This document shows, in pieces, positions 1 through 8,060 of a DNA stretch of 64,000 nucleotides. The notes below the pieces were generated by a model. That model was not told the DNA's origin. It searched no databases and saw only the letters and a list, made by a program, of their open reading frames with translations. Positions within the stretch are counted from its first letter, which is position 1. Every line of letters begins with the position of its first letter. This DNA comes from Actinoplanes derwentensis. Its GTDB lineage: Bacteria > Actinomycetota > Actinomycetes > Mycobacteriales > Micromonosporaceae. Where the stretch lies: contig NZ_LT629758.1 in NCBI RefSeq assembly GCF_900104725.1, positions 9,138,001 to 9,202,000 on the forward strand, read 5' to 3'. The position numbers and the translations under genes are program-made.

Positions 1-102
1 CTCCACCCGCCAGCCGTCGCCGTCCGGCCGGAGCGCGGTGACCTCGGTTTCCGGGTGCACGGTGACGCCGGCCCGCTCGGCGAGGTGGAGAACCTCGAAG
101 AT
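1..102 (-). pseudogene. FAD-dependent oxidoreductase remnant (GMC/cholesterol-oxidase-like), cut by left edge
   Basis: The minus-strand frame reads FEVLHLAERAGVTVHPETEV and then TALRPDGDGWRVE. This resembles the segment of GMC or cholesterol-oxidase-type flavoproteins where a substrate-proximal helix leads into the FAD-domain strand. An in-frame TAG at 103-105 lies immediately upstream and no plausible start precedes the conserved segment, so the 5' half of the gene is missing. It lies just downstream of the glycosyltransferase stop on the same strand. The rest lies beyond position 1 and cannot be judged. Family assignment rests on about 33 residues and is tentative. Confidence 0.35.
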
Positions 103-119
103 CTAAGGCCCAGCAGTCT

Positions 120-1718
120 CTAGCGCCGATAGATACTGATCGAATAGCCCACCTGATCGATGAGAGTGCTGCCTTCCATCATCTGTTTCAGGCGGGGACT
201 GGCCAGCGCCACCCGGCTGTCCGAGATGACCAGAAGACCCCGGATCTGACTGACCGGTACGGAGTACGGATCCCGTGCGTCGATCCCGTAATACCGTGGC
301 ACCCCGGAACCCTTGTAGATCAGCCACACCGGCTCACCCGGGTACTTCGTCCGCAGATGCTGCCCGAGCCGGGCCAGGTCCTGACCCCAGTCCACGTTCG
401 CGTCGTGCAGATTGTTGTGCGTGTTCGCGGTGCCGCCGAACGCCTCGTTCGAGTACGGCAGGTAGTACGGGAACGTCCGCAGCGAACTCACCGCCACCAT
501 CAGCAGCAACCCCACCGTGGCCACCCGCGACGGTATCGTCCGGATCAGCGCCACCGCCCCGGCCGCCACCGCCAGGAACATCGGCAGAATGATCACGTAC
601 CGGGTACCGAAGTTCCGTGCCCCCACCATCGTGAACAGCAGCAACAGCGCCGAAACCGGCAGCAGATAGAGCGTCGCCGCCCGCAGCTTCGGAACCACCA
701 GCATGGTGAACACCCCGGCCACCCACAGCGCCAGCATCCCCAGCGGCGTCTTGATCAGGATCGCGACCGGCATGTAGTACCACGGCGAACCCTTGTAGGC
801 CTCACCCAGCAGGAACCCGTTGTACAGCTTGTTCTCGAACTTGAACTGGACCAGCATCCCGTCCCGGTAAGCCTGCGGGAACGGCAGCAGATCCACCACC
901 ATGGCCTTCAGCCCGGTGAGTTCCGGCAGGCCGGGTGGCGTCTCCCAGCGCAGCCGCGGATCCACCACCAGATAGGTGAACCAGACCACCGCGATGGCGA
1001 TCAGCCCCGCGCCGAGCGCCGCTCCGGCCGCCTCCGCGAGTCGCTTCTTGAGGACGCCGGGCCGAGCCTTCCACGTCGAAAGAGCCAGAAGCAGGATCAG
1101 CAGCGGTACGGCCGGGAGAACGCTCATCCTGGTCGCCAGCGCCGCACCGAGCGCCACAGCGGCCAGTGGCACGTACAGTTTCGGCCGCTCCCGGGCCCGC
1201 CACGCCAGCCAGAACGCGGTCAGCAACATCCCCGCGGCCGGCACGTCGAGCGTGGCCAGCGAACCGTGCGCGATCAGGTCGGGGGAGAAGCTGTACAGCG
1301 CCAGCGCGATCAGCCCCGCCCACGCCCCCGCCAGATCCCGGGCGAAGAACAACACCACCAACCCGAAGACCAGCGTCAGTACGATCACCGGCAGCCGTGC
1401 CAGCAACATCACCTGAAACGGGTTGTTGCCGGTCTCGTACAGCAGATGCCGCCCCAGCCGGGTCTGATTACCCGGGTACGCCGGATCCAGCTCGGCCCCG
1501 GCGAACGCCGTCCCGGCCGCGATGATCAGCTTGCCGAGCGGCGGATGCTCCGGGTTGTAGCGCAGACTCTGCTGCTGCCGGTACACCTCGGCGGTAGCCA
1601 CATACACCGGCTCGTCGATGGTCGGCGACTGCTGCATAGCCGTGGTGACCATGGCGAACGCCATCTGCCCCAACATCGCCACAACAGCCAGGATGTAGAT
1701 CAATCGGCGTCGCAGCAT
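120..1718 (-). CDS. Membrane glycosyltransferase, GT39/ArnT-like (PMT_2 type)
   Basis: 532-residue polytopic membrane protein, predicted to transfer a sugar from a polyprenyl-phosphate donor to an acceptor on the outer face of the membrane. The first hydrophobic segment (about residues 5-27) is followed by the acidic pair in TIDEPVY (D35-E36), typical of the catalytic first external loop of GT-C enzymes, and by NPEHPPLGK (residues 55-63), a hallmark of ArnT/PMT-like proteins. Many further hydrophobic segments follow, ending in a soluble C-terminal part with HDANVDWGQDL. The ATG start gives a normal N-terminal membrane helix. The acceptor is unknown. It is transcribed alone; a hairpin at 1866-1899 separates it from the gene upstream. 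Confidence 0.85.
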   Translation of the reverse strand: MLRRRLIYILAVVAMLGQMAFAMVTTAMQQSPTIDEPVYVATAEVYRQQQSLRYNPEHPPLGKLIIAAGTAFAGAELDPAYPGNQTRLGRHLLYETGNNPFQVMLLARLPVIVLTLVFGLVVLFFARDLAGAWAGLIALALYSFSPDLIAHGSLATLDVPAAGMLLTAFWLAWRARERPKLYVPLAAVALGAALATRMSVLPAVPLLILLLALSTWKARPGVLKKRLAEAAGAALGAGLIAIAVVWFTYLVVDPRLRWETPPGLPELTGLKAMVVDLLPFPQAYRDGMLVQFKFENKLYNGFLLGEAYKGSPWYYMPVAILIKTPLGMLALWVAGVFTMLVVPKLRAATLYLLPVSALLLLFTMVGARNFGTRYVIILPMFLAVAAGAVALIRTIPSRVATVGLLLMVAVSSLRTFPYYLPYSNEAFGGTANTHNNLHDANVDWGQDLARLGQHLRTKYPGEPVWLIYKGSGVPRYYGIDARDPYSVPVSQIRGLLVISDSRVALASPRLKQMMEGSTLIDQVGYSISIYRR

Positions 1719-1865
1719 CGGGCCAATCTAGTCGGCCCCGGATCCGGCGCCCACCGTGCGGGTGGCCACCAGAGCACGGGAAGCGTCGCCGGTCACCGTC
1801 GGTGTCGCCAGCGCCCACCCAGTGCCAGAGACCGACCGCACAGTCCGCTGTCGGTGGCAGAACAG

Positions 1866-1899
1866 GAGCACCCCCGGTGCCGTAGCGCCGGGGGTGCTC
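1866..1899 (-). terminator. Hairpin terminator after the CDP-alcohol phosphatidyltransferase gene
   Basis: GAGCACCCCCGG (1866-1877) pairs perfectly with CCGGGGGTGCTC (1888-1899) around a 10-base loop. It lies 55 bases past the stop of the minus-strand gene ending at 1954 and upstream of the next minus-strand gene. There is no T-run, as is usual for GC-rich actinobacterial terminators. Confidence 0.7.
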
Positions 1900-1953
1900 G
1901 ATGTTCCGTCAAAATCCAGTCACGCCGCGCAGCTCACCGCCGCGTTCGCGTGC

Positions 1954-2892
1954 TCAGACCGTGGCCGGGGCGGACTGCGTCTCGGTAACCGCCGCGGCGC
2001 GCTCCGCCTCGTGCTGCTCGTAGGCAACCCTGGCGGCTTCCAGCCGGCCCGGGAACCGCTGGCAGGCCCGGAGCAGCTTGAAGATCAGGAACGACTCGAA
2101 AGCGAGCAGACCGGCACCGGCGATGATGGTGACCGGGAAGACCAAGCCGGTGATCGGGCCGACGATGAAGACGAACATCTCGTACTCGATACCGCTGATC
2201 AGGTGGGTCCGGATGCGGTTGCGGCGCAGGGTCGCACCGATCCGGTTCTTCAGCGAACTCTTCTTCGGGGGAGTGCTCGGGTTCGCGGGGGCCGTCTCCG
2301 GCTCCGGCTCGGGCATCTCGGTGGACGGCTCGCTCATCTCGGCGGCAGCCTCGGCCTGTGCGGCCCGCAGCGGCTCCTTGTAAGCGTTGACCTGGTCCGT
2401 CATGCTGCGCCGGACCTTCGCGATCTGCGCACCGTTCAGGTACCGGAACAGGTCCAGGAAGATCGCGACGGCCATCAGCCAGAGCCAGGCGACGTCGTCG
2501 GTCCGCACGAACTGGCCGCCGAAGAGGGCCAGCGCGATGAAGAAGACCCGGACACGGTCGAGCACGAAGTCCAGCCATTGGCCGAACATGGTGCCCGTGC
2601 CGTTGAGCCGGGCGATCTTGCCGTCCATACAGTCGACCACGAAGCTGATGTGGAAAAGGATTCCACCAGCCACGAGGTACCAGGTCTCACCGACGGCGAA
2701 ACAGGCGGCGGCACCGAACCCGAAGATCGACGCGATGAGAGTCAGAATATTGGGCGTGATCCATCGGTAGGGCGCTACCAGACGCACCAGTCGCGACGCC
2801 AGCGGGTCGACCAAAAGCACGGTCCACCACGCGTCGACCGGCTTGTAGGTCCGCTCCCGGATCTCCTGCAAGGTCACCTTCACGCGCGGCAC
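1954..2892 (-). CDS. CDP-alcohol phosphatidyltransferase family protein
   Basis: 312-residue integral membrane enzyme that should move a phospho-alcohol group from a CDP-alcohol to a second alcohol in phospholipid or phosphoglycolipid synthesis. The full family signature D-x2-D-G-x2-A-R-x8-G-x3-D-x3-D is present at residues 87-112 (DCMDGKIAR...G...D...D), with all metal-binding aspartates intact. Hydrophobic segments flank it. A hydrophilic acidic/proline-rich insert (about residues 175-215, rich in EMPEPEPE) separates the catalytic core from two C-terminal membrane segments. The insert is unusual for housekeeping PgsA-type enzymes, so this is probably a specialised paralogue. The start is GTG with only a weak ribosome site. 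Substrates cannot be told from sequence. Confidence 0.85.
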   Translation of the reverse strand: MPRVKVTLQEIRERTYKPVDAWWTVLLVDPLASRLVRLVAPYRWITPNILTLIASIFGFGAAACFAVGETWYLVAGGILFHISFVVDCMDGKIARLNGTGTMFGQWLDFVLDRVRVFFIALALFGGQFVRTDDVAWLWLMAVAIFLDLFRYLNGAQIAKVRRSMTDQVNAYKEPLRAAQAEAAAEMSEPSTEMPEPEPETAPANPSTPPKKSSLKNRIGATLRRNRIRTHLISGIEYEMFVFIVGPITGLVFPVTIIAGAGLLAFESFLIFKLLRACQRFPGRLEAARVAYEQHEAERAAAVTETQSAPATV

Positions 2893-3150
2893 TTTAAACC
2901 TTAATCCTCTGAAAACGCTATGTGGCCCGCCGATGAACGAAAGGCACTACCAGGGGTAATGCCAAACACGGCGGCCGGTAGCCAATTTTGACGGGGTTGT
3001 TACGACTCGGTATCACTTCAGAGTGGTGCTCCATCGAGCACCCCCGAGCCGGTCCGGCTACCTTACGCCCCGCCCCCGGCAGCCGCTCAACTCCATCCCG
3101 GAGTTCGGCATCGATGGCACCGCGGGGCCATTCTTCCGCCCCGGCGGTGT

Positions 3151-4152
3151 TCATCTCGCCCGCAGCTCGGCACCGACGTCGTGCAGATGCCGCAACGCCT
3201 GCCGATACGACTCGATCAGCCCCGTCTCCGCGTAGGGCACCCCGATCTCGGCGCAGAAATCCCGCACGATCGGCTGGGCCCGCCGCAGGTTCGGGGTCGG
3301 CATGGCCGGGAACAGGTGGTGCTCGATCTGATAGTTGAGCCCGCCCAGTATCGCGTCCACGAACGGTCCGCCCCGCACGTCACGTGAAGTCAGGACCTGT
3401 TTGCGCAAATAGTCCTCGGTGCCGTCGGGATGCGGCATGCCCTTGTGGTTCGGTGCGAAGGTCAGGCCCAGATAGACCCCGTACAACGCCTGGTGCACCA
3501 CTAGGAAGGCCAGCGCCTGCAGCGGTGTGAGCACCAGGAACAGCGCACCGAGATAGCCGATGAAATGAGCCGTGAGCAGCGCGCTCTCCAGCCCGCGCCG
3601 TTTCACCGTGCCCCGTAGCAGCGCCCGCACGCTGTCCCGCTTGAGATCGACTCCCAGGAGGGTCAGCAGCGGGAAGAAGAACCAGGCCTGGTGACGGGTC
3701 AGGAAGCCCCGGCCGCGGGCCTGCTCGCGGGACCACACCAGCACGTCCGGGCCGACATCGGGATCCAGATCGTCATGATTCGGGTTGGCGTGGTGCTTGG
3801 TGTGCTTGTCCATCCAATACCCGTAGGACATGCCGATCGCCAGGTTGCCGGCGATCAGCCCGGCCCGCGCGCTCGGTCTGTTGGTGCGGAACACCTGCCG
3901 GTGCGCCAGATCGTGTGCCACCAGCGCGACCTGGGTGAACACGACGGCCAGGAGAACCGCCACGGCGAGTGTCCACCAGGAGGAGCCGACCAGGAAGAAG
4001 ACCGTCCACCCACCGATCAGGGCGAGGGTCACCAGTCCGATGCGGACTGCGTAGTGGGCGGGACGCCGCCGTAGCAGTCCGGCCGTGTTGATCCGGCGGT
4101 TGAGTTCGGCGAAGTCGCTTCCGGAAGTACGGGTCTCGGCTGTCGTCGTCAT
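3151..4152 (-). CDS. Membrane fatty acid desaturase
   Basis: 333-residue di-iron acyl desaturase. Three histidine clusters are visible: HDLAH (residues 80-84), HTKHHANPNHDD starting at about 117, and QIEHHLFP near residue 290. The QxxHH form is typical of acyl-lipid desaturases that act on membrane lipids. Hydrophobic spans lie between the clusters. ATG at 4152 is preferred over the in-frame TTG at 4164, although neither has a strong ribosome site. It is transcribed divergently from a histidine kinase/response regulator pair, recalling the Bacillus des-desKR arrangement for membrane fluidity. The position of the double bond cannot be predicted. Confidence 0.9.
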   Translation of the reverse strand: MTTTAETRTSGSDFAELNRRINTAGLLRRRPAHYAVRIGLVTLALIGGWTVFFLVGSSWWTLAVAVLLAVVFTQVALVAHDLAHRQVFRTNRPSARAGLIAGNLAIGMSYGYWMDKHTKHHANPNHDDLDPDVGPDVLVWSREQARGRGFLTRHQAWFFFPLLTLLGVDLKRDSVRALLRGTVKRRGLESALLTAHFIGYLGALFLVLTPLQALAFLVVHQALYGVYLGLTFAPNHKGMPHPDGTEDYLRKQVLTSRDVRGGPFVDAILGGLNYQIEHHLFPAMPTPNLRRAQPIVRDFCAEIGVPYAETGLIESYRQALRHLHDVGAELRAR

Positions 4153-4189
4153 GGATCCAGCCAACCGGCGTCAGGCTCCCGCGTCAGTC

Positions 4190-4222
4190 GTGCCAGCACC
4201 CTCGTGATGGTGGGGCTGGCAC
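4190..4222. promoter_or_regulatory. Candidate operator between desaturase and two-component genes
   Basis: GTGCCAGC (4190-4197) and GCTGGCAC (4215-4222) form a perfect 8-bp inverted repeat with a 17-base spacer, inside the divergent promoter region between 4152 and 4260. The position suits a site for the NarL-type regulator encoded at 5495-6133. Binding is inferred from position only. Confidence 0.45.
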
Positions 4223-4259
4223 TACCGACAGCCCGGCGCCCGGCGGCCAGGATGGGGAC

Positions 4260-5543
4260 ATGGAATCGCGCGACTGGATCCGGGAGGGCATGCGCGCCGT
4301 GGCGAGCGGAGCGGTCGCCGTCCCGCTGGCCATCCTCAACATCCCGCTTCTGGTGCTCTTCGTGGTGTCGCTGGTGCTGACCCCGGTGCTGGGGCTCGGC
4401 CTGGTGCTGGTGCCCCTGGTGACGAGACTGGTCCGGGCCCGTGCCGACCTGGCCCGCCGGCTCGCGGCCGGCTGGGGGCAGCCGATCGCCCGGCCCTACC
4501 TGCCCCGCCCGGAGCAGGCGCGGCTCGGCGGGTTCCGGCACTACCGCTGGATCATGCGCGACCCGGCCACCTGGCGCGACCTGGGCTGGCTGCTGCCCGG
4601 CGCGGTGGCCGGGCTGGTCCTCGGCCTGTCGTCGATCGCCCTGCCGGTCTACGGCGCCGAGGGCATCCTGCTGATCCCGCTCTGGATCTCGCTGGGGACG
4701 GACTACGGCTATGGCGTGATCTGGCCGATCGAGACCCTCGCCGACGGTTTCCTGTCCCTGCCGCAGGGCGCGGTGATCCTGGCGATCGGGGTGGCCGCGG
4801 CACCCTACCTGCGACAGGCCGACGCCTGGTCCACCCGGCTGTTCCTCGCCCCGACCAGGGCGGCCGAGCTGCGCCTGCGCGTCAGCCAGCTCACCACCAC
4901 CCGGGCCGACACCGTCGACGCGCAGGCCGCCGAGCTGCGCCGGATCGAGCGTGACCTGCACGACGGCGCCCAGGCCCGGCTGGTGTCGCTCGGTATGACC
5001 ATCGGTCTCGCCGAGGAGATGGTCGACGACGACCCGGTCGCCGCCCGCAAACTGCTCGCCGAGGCCCGCGAGAGCAGCCTGACGGCCCTGGTCGAGCTGC
5101 GCCAGCTGGTCCGTGGCATCCACCCGCCGGTGCTCGCTGAGCGCGGGCTGGAGGGCGCGGTCCGCGCGCTGGCGATGGCCCTGCCGATCCCGGTGACGGT
5201 GACCGCGGCACTGCCCGGCCGGCCGGACACCCCGGTCGAGTCGGCGGCCTACTTCGTGATCGCCGAAGCGCTGGCCAACGCGGCCCGGCACAGCGGGGCC
5301 GCCGCGGTCACCGTCGACCTGTGGCACACCGGCGACGTGTTGTCCGCCCGGGTCACCGACGACGGCCGGGGCGGAGCCGAACCGTCCGGCGGCACCGGGC
5401 TGCGGGGCATCGAGCGCCGTCTCGCCGCCTTTGATGGCACGATGAGCCTGTCCAGCCCGCCGGGTGGGCCGACCGTCGTGACCGTGGAGCTGCCGTGCGC
5501 GTTGTCATCGCCGAGGATCTCGCCCTCCTCCGGGACGGGCTGA
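4260..5543 (+). CDS. Sensor histidine kinase, NarL/DesK type (HisKA_3)
   Basis: 427-residue membrane sensor kinase. The N-terminal 200 residues contain several hydrophobic segments with little extracytoplasmic sequence, suggesting sensing within the membrane. The HisKA_3 dimerisation box is RRIERDLHDGAQARL with phospho-acceptor H234, followed by the RQLVRGIHPPVL segment. The ATPase domain has EALANAARHSGA (N box) and DDGRGG...GTGLRGI (G boxes). The 3' end overlaps the response regulator gene by 49 bases, so the two are translated together. The partner is the regulator at 5495, and divergence from the desaturase suggests control of lipid unsaturation. Confidence 0.92.
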   Translation: MESRDWIREGMRAVASGAVAVPLAILNIPLLVLFVVSLVLTPVLGLGLVLVPLVTRLVRARADLARRLAAGWGQPIARPYLPRPEQARLGGFRHYRWIMRDPATWRDLGWLLPGAVAGLVLGLSSIALPVYGAEGILLIPLWISLGTDYGYGVIWPIETLADGFLSLPQGAVILAIGVAAAPYLRQADAWSTRLFLAPTRAAELRLRVSQLTTTRADTVDAQAAELRRIERDLHDGAQARLVSLGMTIGLAEEMVDDDPVAARKLLAEARESSLTALVELRQLVRGIHPPVLAERGLEGAVRALAMALPIPVTVTAALPGRPDTPVESAAYFVIAEALANAARHSGAAAVTVDLWHTGDVLSARVTDDGRGGAEPSGGTGLRGIERRLAAFDGTMSLSSPPGGPTVVTVELPCALSSPRISPSSGTG

Positions 5544-6133
5544 TCCGGATCCTCGAGGCGTTCGACTGCACGGTCGTGGCCGCCGTCGACAACGGACCCG
5601 CGCTACTGCCGTCGCTGTTGGAGCATCGCCCCGACGTGGCAGTGGTCGACGTGCGGCTGCCGCCCACCTTCACCGACGAGGGCCTGCAAGGTGCCATCGA
5701 GGCCCGGCGGGCGATCCCCGGGCTGCCGGTGCTGGTGCTCTCCCAGCACGTCGAACCGCTCTACGCCCGTGAACTGCTGACCGACCGGGCCGGCGGGGTC
5801 GGTTACCTGCTCAAGGACCGGGTGGCGAACGTGGCCCAGTTCCTCGACGCGGTCCGCCGGGTGGCCGGGGGCGGCACGATCATGGACCCGGAGGTCGTCA
5901 CCCAGCTGCTGGCCCGCAACGTGCCGCCGCTGGCGGCTCTGACCGTCCGCGAGCGCGAGGTGCTGGGGCTGATGGCCGAGGGCCGTTCCAACGGCGCCAT
6001 CGCCACCAAGCTCTACGTCGGCGACAAGGCCGTGAGCAAACACATCAACAGCATCTTCACCAAGCTCGGTCTGCCCCCGTCCGACGACGACCACCGCCGA
6101 GTCCTGGCCGTCCTCGCCTACCTGGATGTCTGA
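5495..6133 (+). CDS. Response regulator, NarL/LuxR family
   Basis: 212 residues. The receiver domain has the acidic pocket (AED near residue 7) and phospho-acceptor D52 in VAVVDVRLPP. A LuxR-type helix-turn-helix follows (LTVREREVLGLMAEGRSNGAI, with KLYVGDKAVSKHINSIFTKL as recognition region). It begins inside the last 49 bases of the kinase gene. It probably acts on the divergent intergenic region containing the inverted repeat at 4190-4222. A two-way hairpin at 6176-6238 closes the operon. Confidence 0.92.
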   Translation: MRVVIAEDLALLRDGLIRILEAFDCTVVAAVDNGPALLPSLLEHRPDVAVVDVRLPPTFTDEGLQGAIEARRAIPGLPVLVLSQHVEPLYARELLTDRAGGVGYLLKDRVANVAQFLDAVRRVAGGGTIMDPEVVTQLLARNVPPLAALTVREREVLGLMAEGRSNGAIATKLYVGDKAVSKHINSIFTKLGLPPSDDDHRRVLAVLAYLDV

Positions 6134-6175
6134 CCACCCCACTCCCTCACCGTGCGGCGCTTCGTCCCGGGTGAG

Positions 6176-6238
6176 CCGAGCCGAACCCCGACTCACCACG
6201 CAGTAGGGGTGCCGTTGGGCGGTGAGTCGGAGGCTCGG
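6176..6238. terminator. Bidirectional hairpin terminator between convergent genes
   Basis: CCGAGCC (6176-6182) pairs with GGCTCGG (6232-6238) and, nested inside, CCGACTCACC (6188-6197) pairs with GGTGAGTCGG (6221-6230). It lies between the response regulator end (6133) and the end of the converging BNR-repeat gene (6252). Confidence 0.65.
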
Positions 6239-6251
6239 CAGGTGGGGTGGG

Positions 6252-7337
6252 TCAGCGGTGGGTCAGGTGGGCTATGCGGCCGTCTCGGCCGGAGGCCCAG
6301 CAGGCGCCGCCGGGAGTGCAGGCGACCGCGTCGAAACTGCCGGTGCCGAAGCGCCGCCAGGTGATTCCGCCGTCGTAGGAGACGTCGCTGCCGGTCGGGC
6401 CGACGGCGAGTGCGGTGCGTCCGCGCCAGGCCACGCCGGACCGGTATTCGCCGGGTTCGGTCCGGGACACGGTCCAGGTCCGGCCGCCGTCGCGGGTGAC
6501 CGCAGAACCGTCGGGCGCCGAGGTCTCGGTGGTGTAGTCGCCGCCGACGGCGATGCCGTGCCGCGGGTCCCGGAAGGCGAGGGAGTAGATCCCGGCGCTG
6601 GCTCCGCTGGGTACCGGAGTGTTGCTGACGGTCCAGTTCCAGCCACCGTCGCGGGTGGCGAAGACCCGGGCGGTGGCGTCTCCGCCGGTGGCGAACCAGG
6701 CATACCCGCCGGCGGGCCGGGAGCGTTCGTCGGCGGTGAGAGAACGGCTGTGGGCACCGGCGGAGACCAGGCAGGTGCCGCTGGCGGCGAAGGCGAACTC
6801 GCCGGGCAGGGCGGCCGGCATGCCGTCGGTGGGCCGGACCTGCCAGGTGCGGCCGCCGTCGCGGGTGGCGAGGATCCGGAACTTTCCGCCGACCGGGTCG
6901 GAGAGGGCCAGGCCGTGCCTACGGTCGAGGAACGTGACGCAGTCGTAGAAGGCGGCCGGGTCCTCGTTGCGGAACGTCTCGGTCCAGGTGGCGCCGCCGT
7001 CGGAGGTGGCGTAGATCCTGGAGTCGGTGCCGTTGCCGATGGTGAGCGCGACGGCGTCGCGGGGCCCGAACGCTTCGATGTCCCGGAACTGGAGGGCGGC
7101 GGCGTCGGGCGGTCCGACCGAGGCCCAGGTGCGTCCGCCGTCGACGGTGCGCAGGACGGTTCCGGCGGAACCGGCGGCCCACGCGACCTTGGCGCTGACC
7201 GGGGCGAGACCACGGAACCGGGCGGTGGTCCCGGTGTCGGTGAGCTGCCAGGACAGCCCGGGTCCCGGGGTGAGACCGGTGCCGGCGAGAACGACGAGCG
7301 CGAGCACCGCCATGGAGATCTTTCGATGCGATGTCAT
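6252..7337 (-). CDS. Secreted BNR/YCF48-like beta-propeller protein
   Basis: 361 residues. An N-terminal signal peptide (KISMAVLALVVLAGTGLTPG) is followed by repeated Asp-box elements of the type DGGRTW, DGGATWTE, DGGRTWQV, DGGWNWTV, DGGRTWTV and DGGITWRR, spaced 40-60 residues apart. That is the pattern of a sialidase-like or YCF48-like propeller. No catalytic Arg triad is evident, so a binding or scaffold role is more likely than an enzyme. ATG at 7337 is chosen over the upstream TTG (7346). The substrate is unknown. Confidence 0.8.
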   Translation of the reverse strand: MTSHRKISMAVLALVVLAGTGLTPGPGLSWQLTDTGTTARFRGLAPVSAKVAWAAGSAGTVLRTVDGGRTWASVGPPDAAALQFRDIEAFGPRDAVALTIGNGTDSRIYATSDGGATWTETFRNEDPAAFYDCVTFLDRRHGLALSDPVGGKFRILATRDGGRTWQVRPTDGMPAALPGEFAFAASGTCLVSAGAHSRSLTADERSRPAGGYAWFATGGDATARVFATRDGGWNWTVSNTPVPSGASAGIYSLAFRDPRHGIAVGGDYTTETSAPDGSAVTRDGGRTWTVSRTEPGEYRSGVAWRGRTALAVGPTGSDVSYDGGITWRRFGTGSFDAVACTPGGACWASGRDGRIAHLTHR

Positions 7338-7425
7338 GCCCGGCAAACTACCGCTTCAAGCGGCGGATCTCGATGGCCCGCGAGGTGCGCCACTGGACGG
7401 GCTTCACGCGACACAAGGTTGCCGA

Positions 7426-7641
7426 TCATCGCAAGGGTGACGACCGGGACGTCGGTGGGGAGCTGAGTGAGGGGACGGGCGACGGGTCGGGGGATGGTGG
7501 CGGATGTGGTGGCTCGTCGGTGAGCAGCCGGCCGGCGAGCAGTCCGCCGCCCAGGATCAGGACGGCGGCGATCATGCCGCCCACGCCTTGGACGATCGGC
7601 CGCTGCCGGCGCCCGGGTACACGCTGAAACCCGTCGCCCAT
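7426..7641 (-). CDS. Small single-pass membrane protein, unknown function
   Basis: 71 residues: a basic N-terminus, one hydrophobic segment (MIAAVLILGGGLLAGRLL, about residues 23-40), then a Pro/Ser-rich tail. I do not recognise a family. It lies upstream of and on the same strand as the BNR-repeat gene. Topology predicts a cytoplasmic N-terminus. The low-complexity tail and short length leave some doubt that it is real. Confidence 0.45.
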   Translation of the reverse strand: MGDGFQRVPGRRQRPIVQGVGGMIAAVLILGGGLLAGRLLTDEPPHPPPSPDPSPVPSLSSPPTSRSSPLR

Positions 7642-7793
7642 CCATGCCTCCCTCTCCCGTTCCTCCCCTGATTCTCAACGCGGTGACGGCCCGTACGGGT
7701 GTCACCCTTCTCGGGTCGGCCGAACAACCGGGTATCCAGCCCGTATCCGGCAGTTCACGATTGAGGCGGATTCGTTCGGCGGAGGGTGCGCGG

Positions 7794-8060
7794 ATGGACG
7801 ACCGGTTCAGAGTGGATTTCCGGCGCGGCCTGCTGGTGGGCCTGATCGCCGTCTCGGTGGTGGCCTTCCTCGCCGGGCTGGCCGTGCGGGCCTGGGCCGG
7901 TGAGACCGGTGCCCGGCCGGCTCCCGCCACCGACCGCTCGGTGATCAACTCCCGGATGGGAGAAAGGCCGGCGGTGGAGAGACTGCCGGACGTCAGCCGT
8001 CCAACAGCGCCCGCAACCGAAGACTGTCCTGCGTGGTCCAGCCCGGCGGCGGAGCGATAG
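7794..8060 (+). CDS. Small single-pass membrane protein, unknown function
   Basis: 88 residues from ATG 7794: a charged start (MDDRFRVDFRRG), one hydrophobic segment (GLLVGLIAVSVVAFLAGLAV) and a hydrophilic tail. The last 68 bases overlap the 3' end of the converging hydrolase gene, which weakens the case for the full length. The N-terminal charge and membrane segment look like a genuine short protein. No family recognised. Confidence 0.4.
   Translation: MDDRFRVDFRRGLLVGLIAVSVVAFLAGLAVRAWAGETGARPAPATDRSVINSRMGERPAVERLPDVSRPTAPATEDCPAWSSPAAER

Noticed and set aside
357..1988. 543-residue plus-strand frame opposite the glycosyltransferase
   Set aside because: It is Arg/Gln/His/Pro-rich without motifs; the minus-strand frame has clear membrane segments and family motifs, so this is the antisense shadow of a GC-rich gene.
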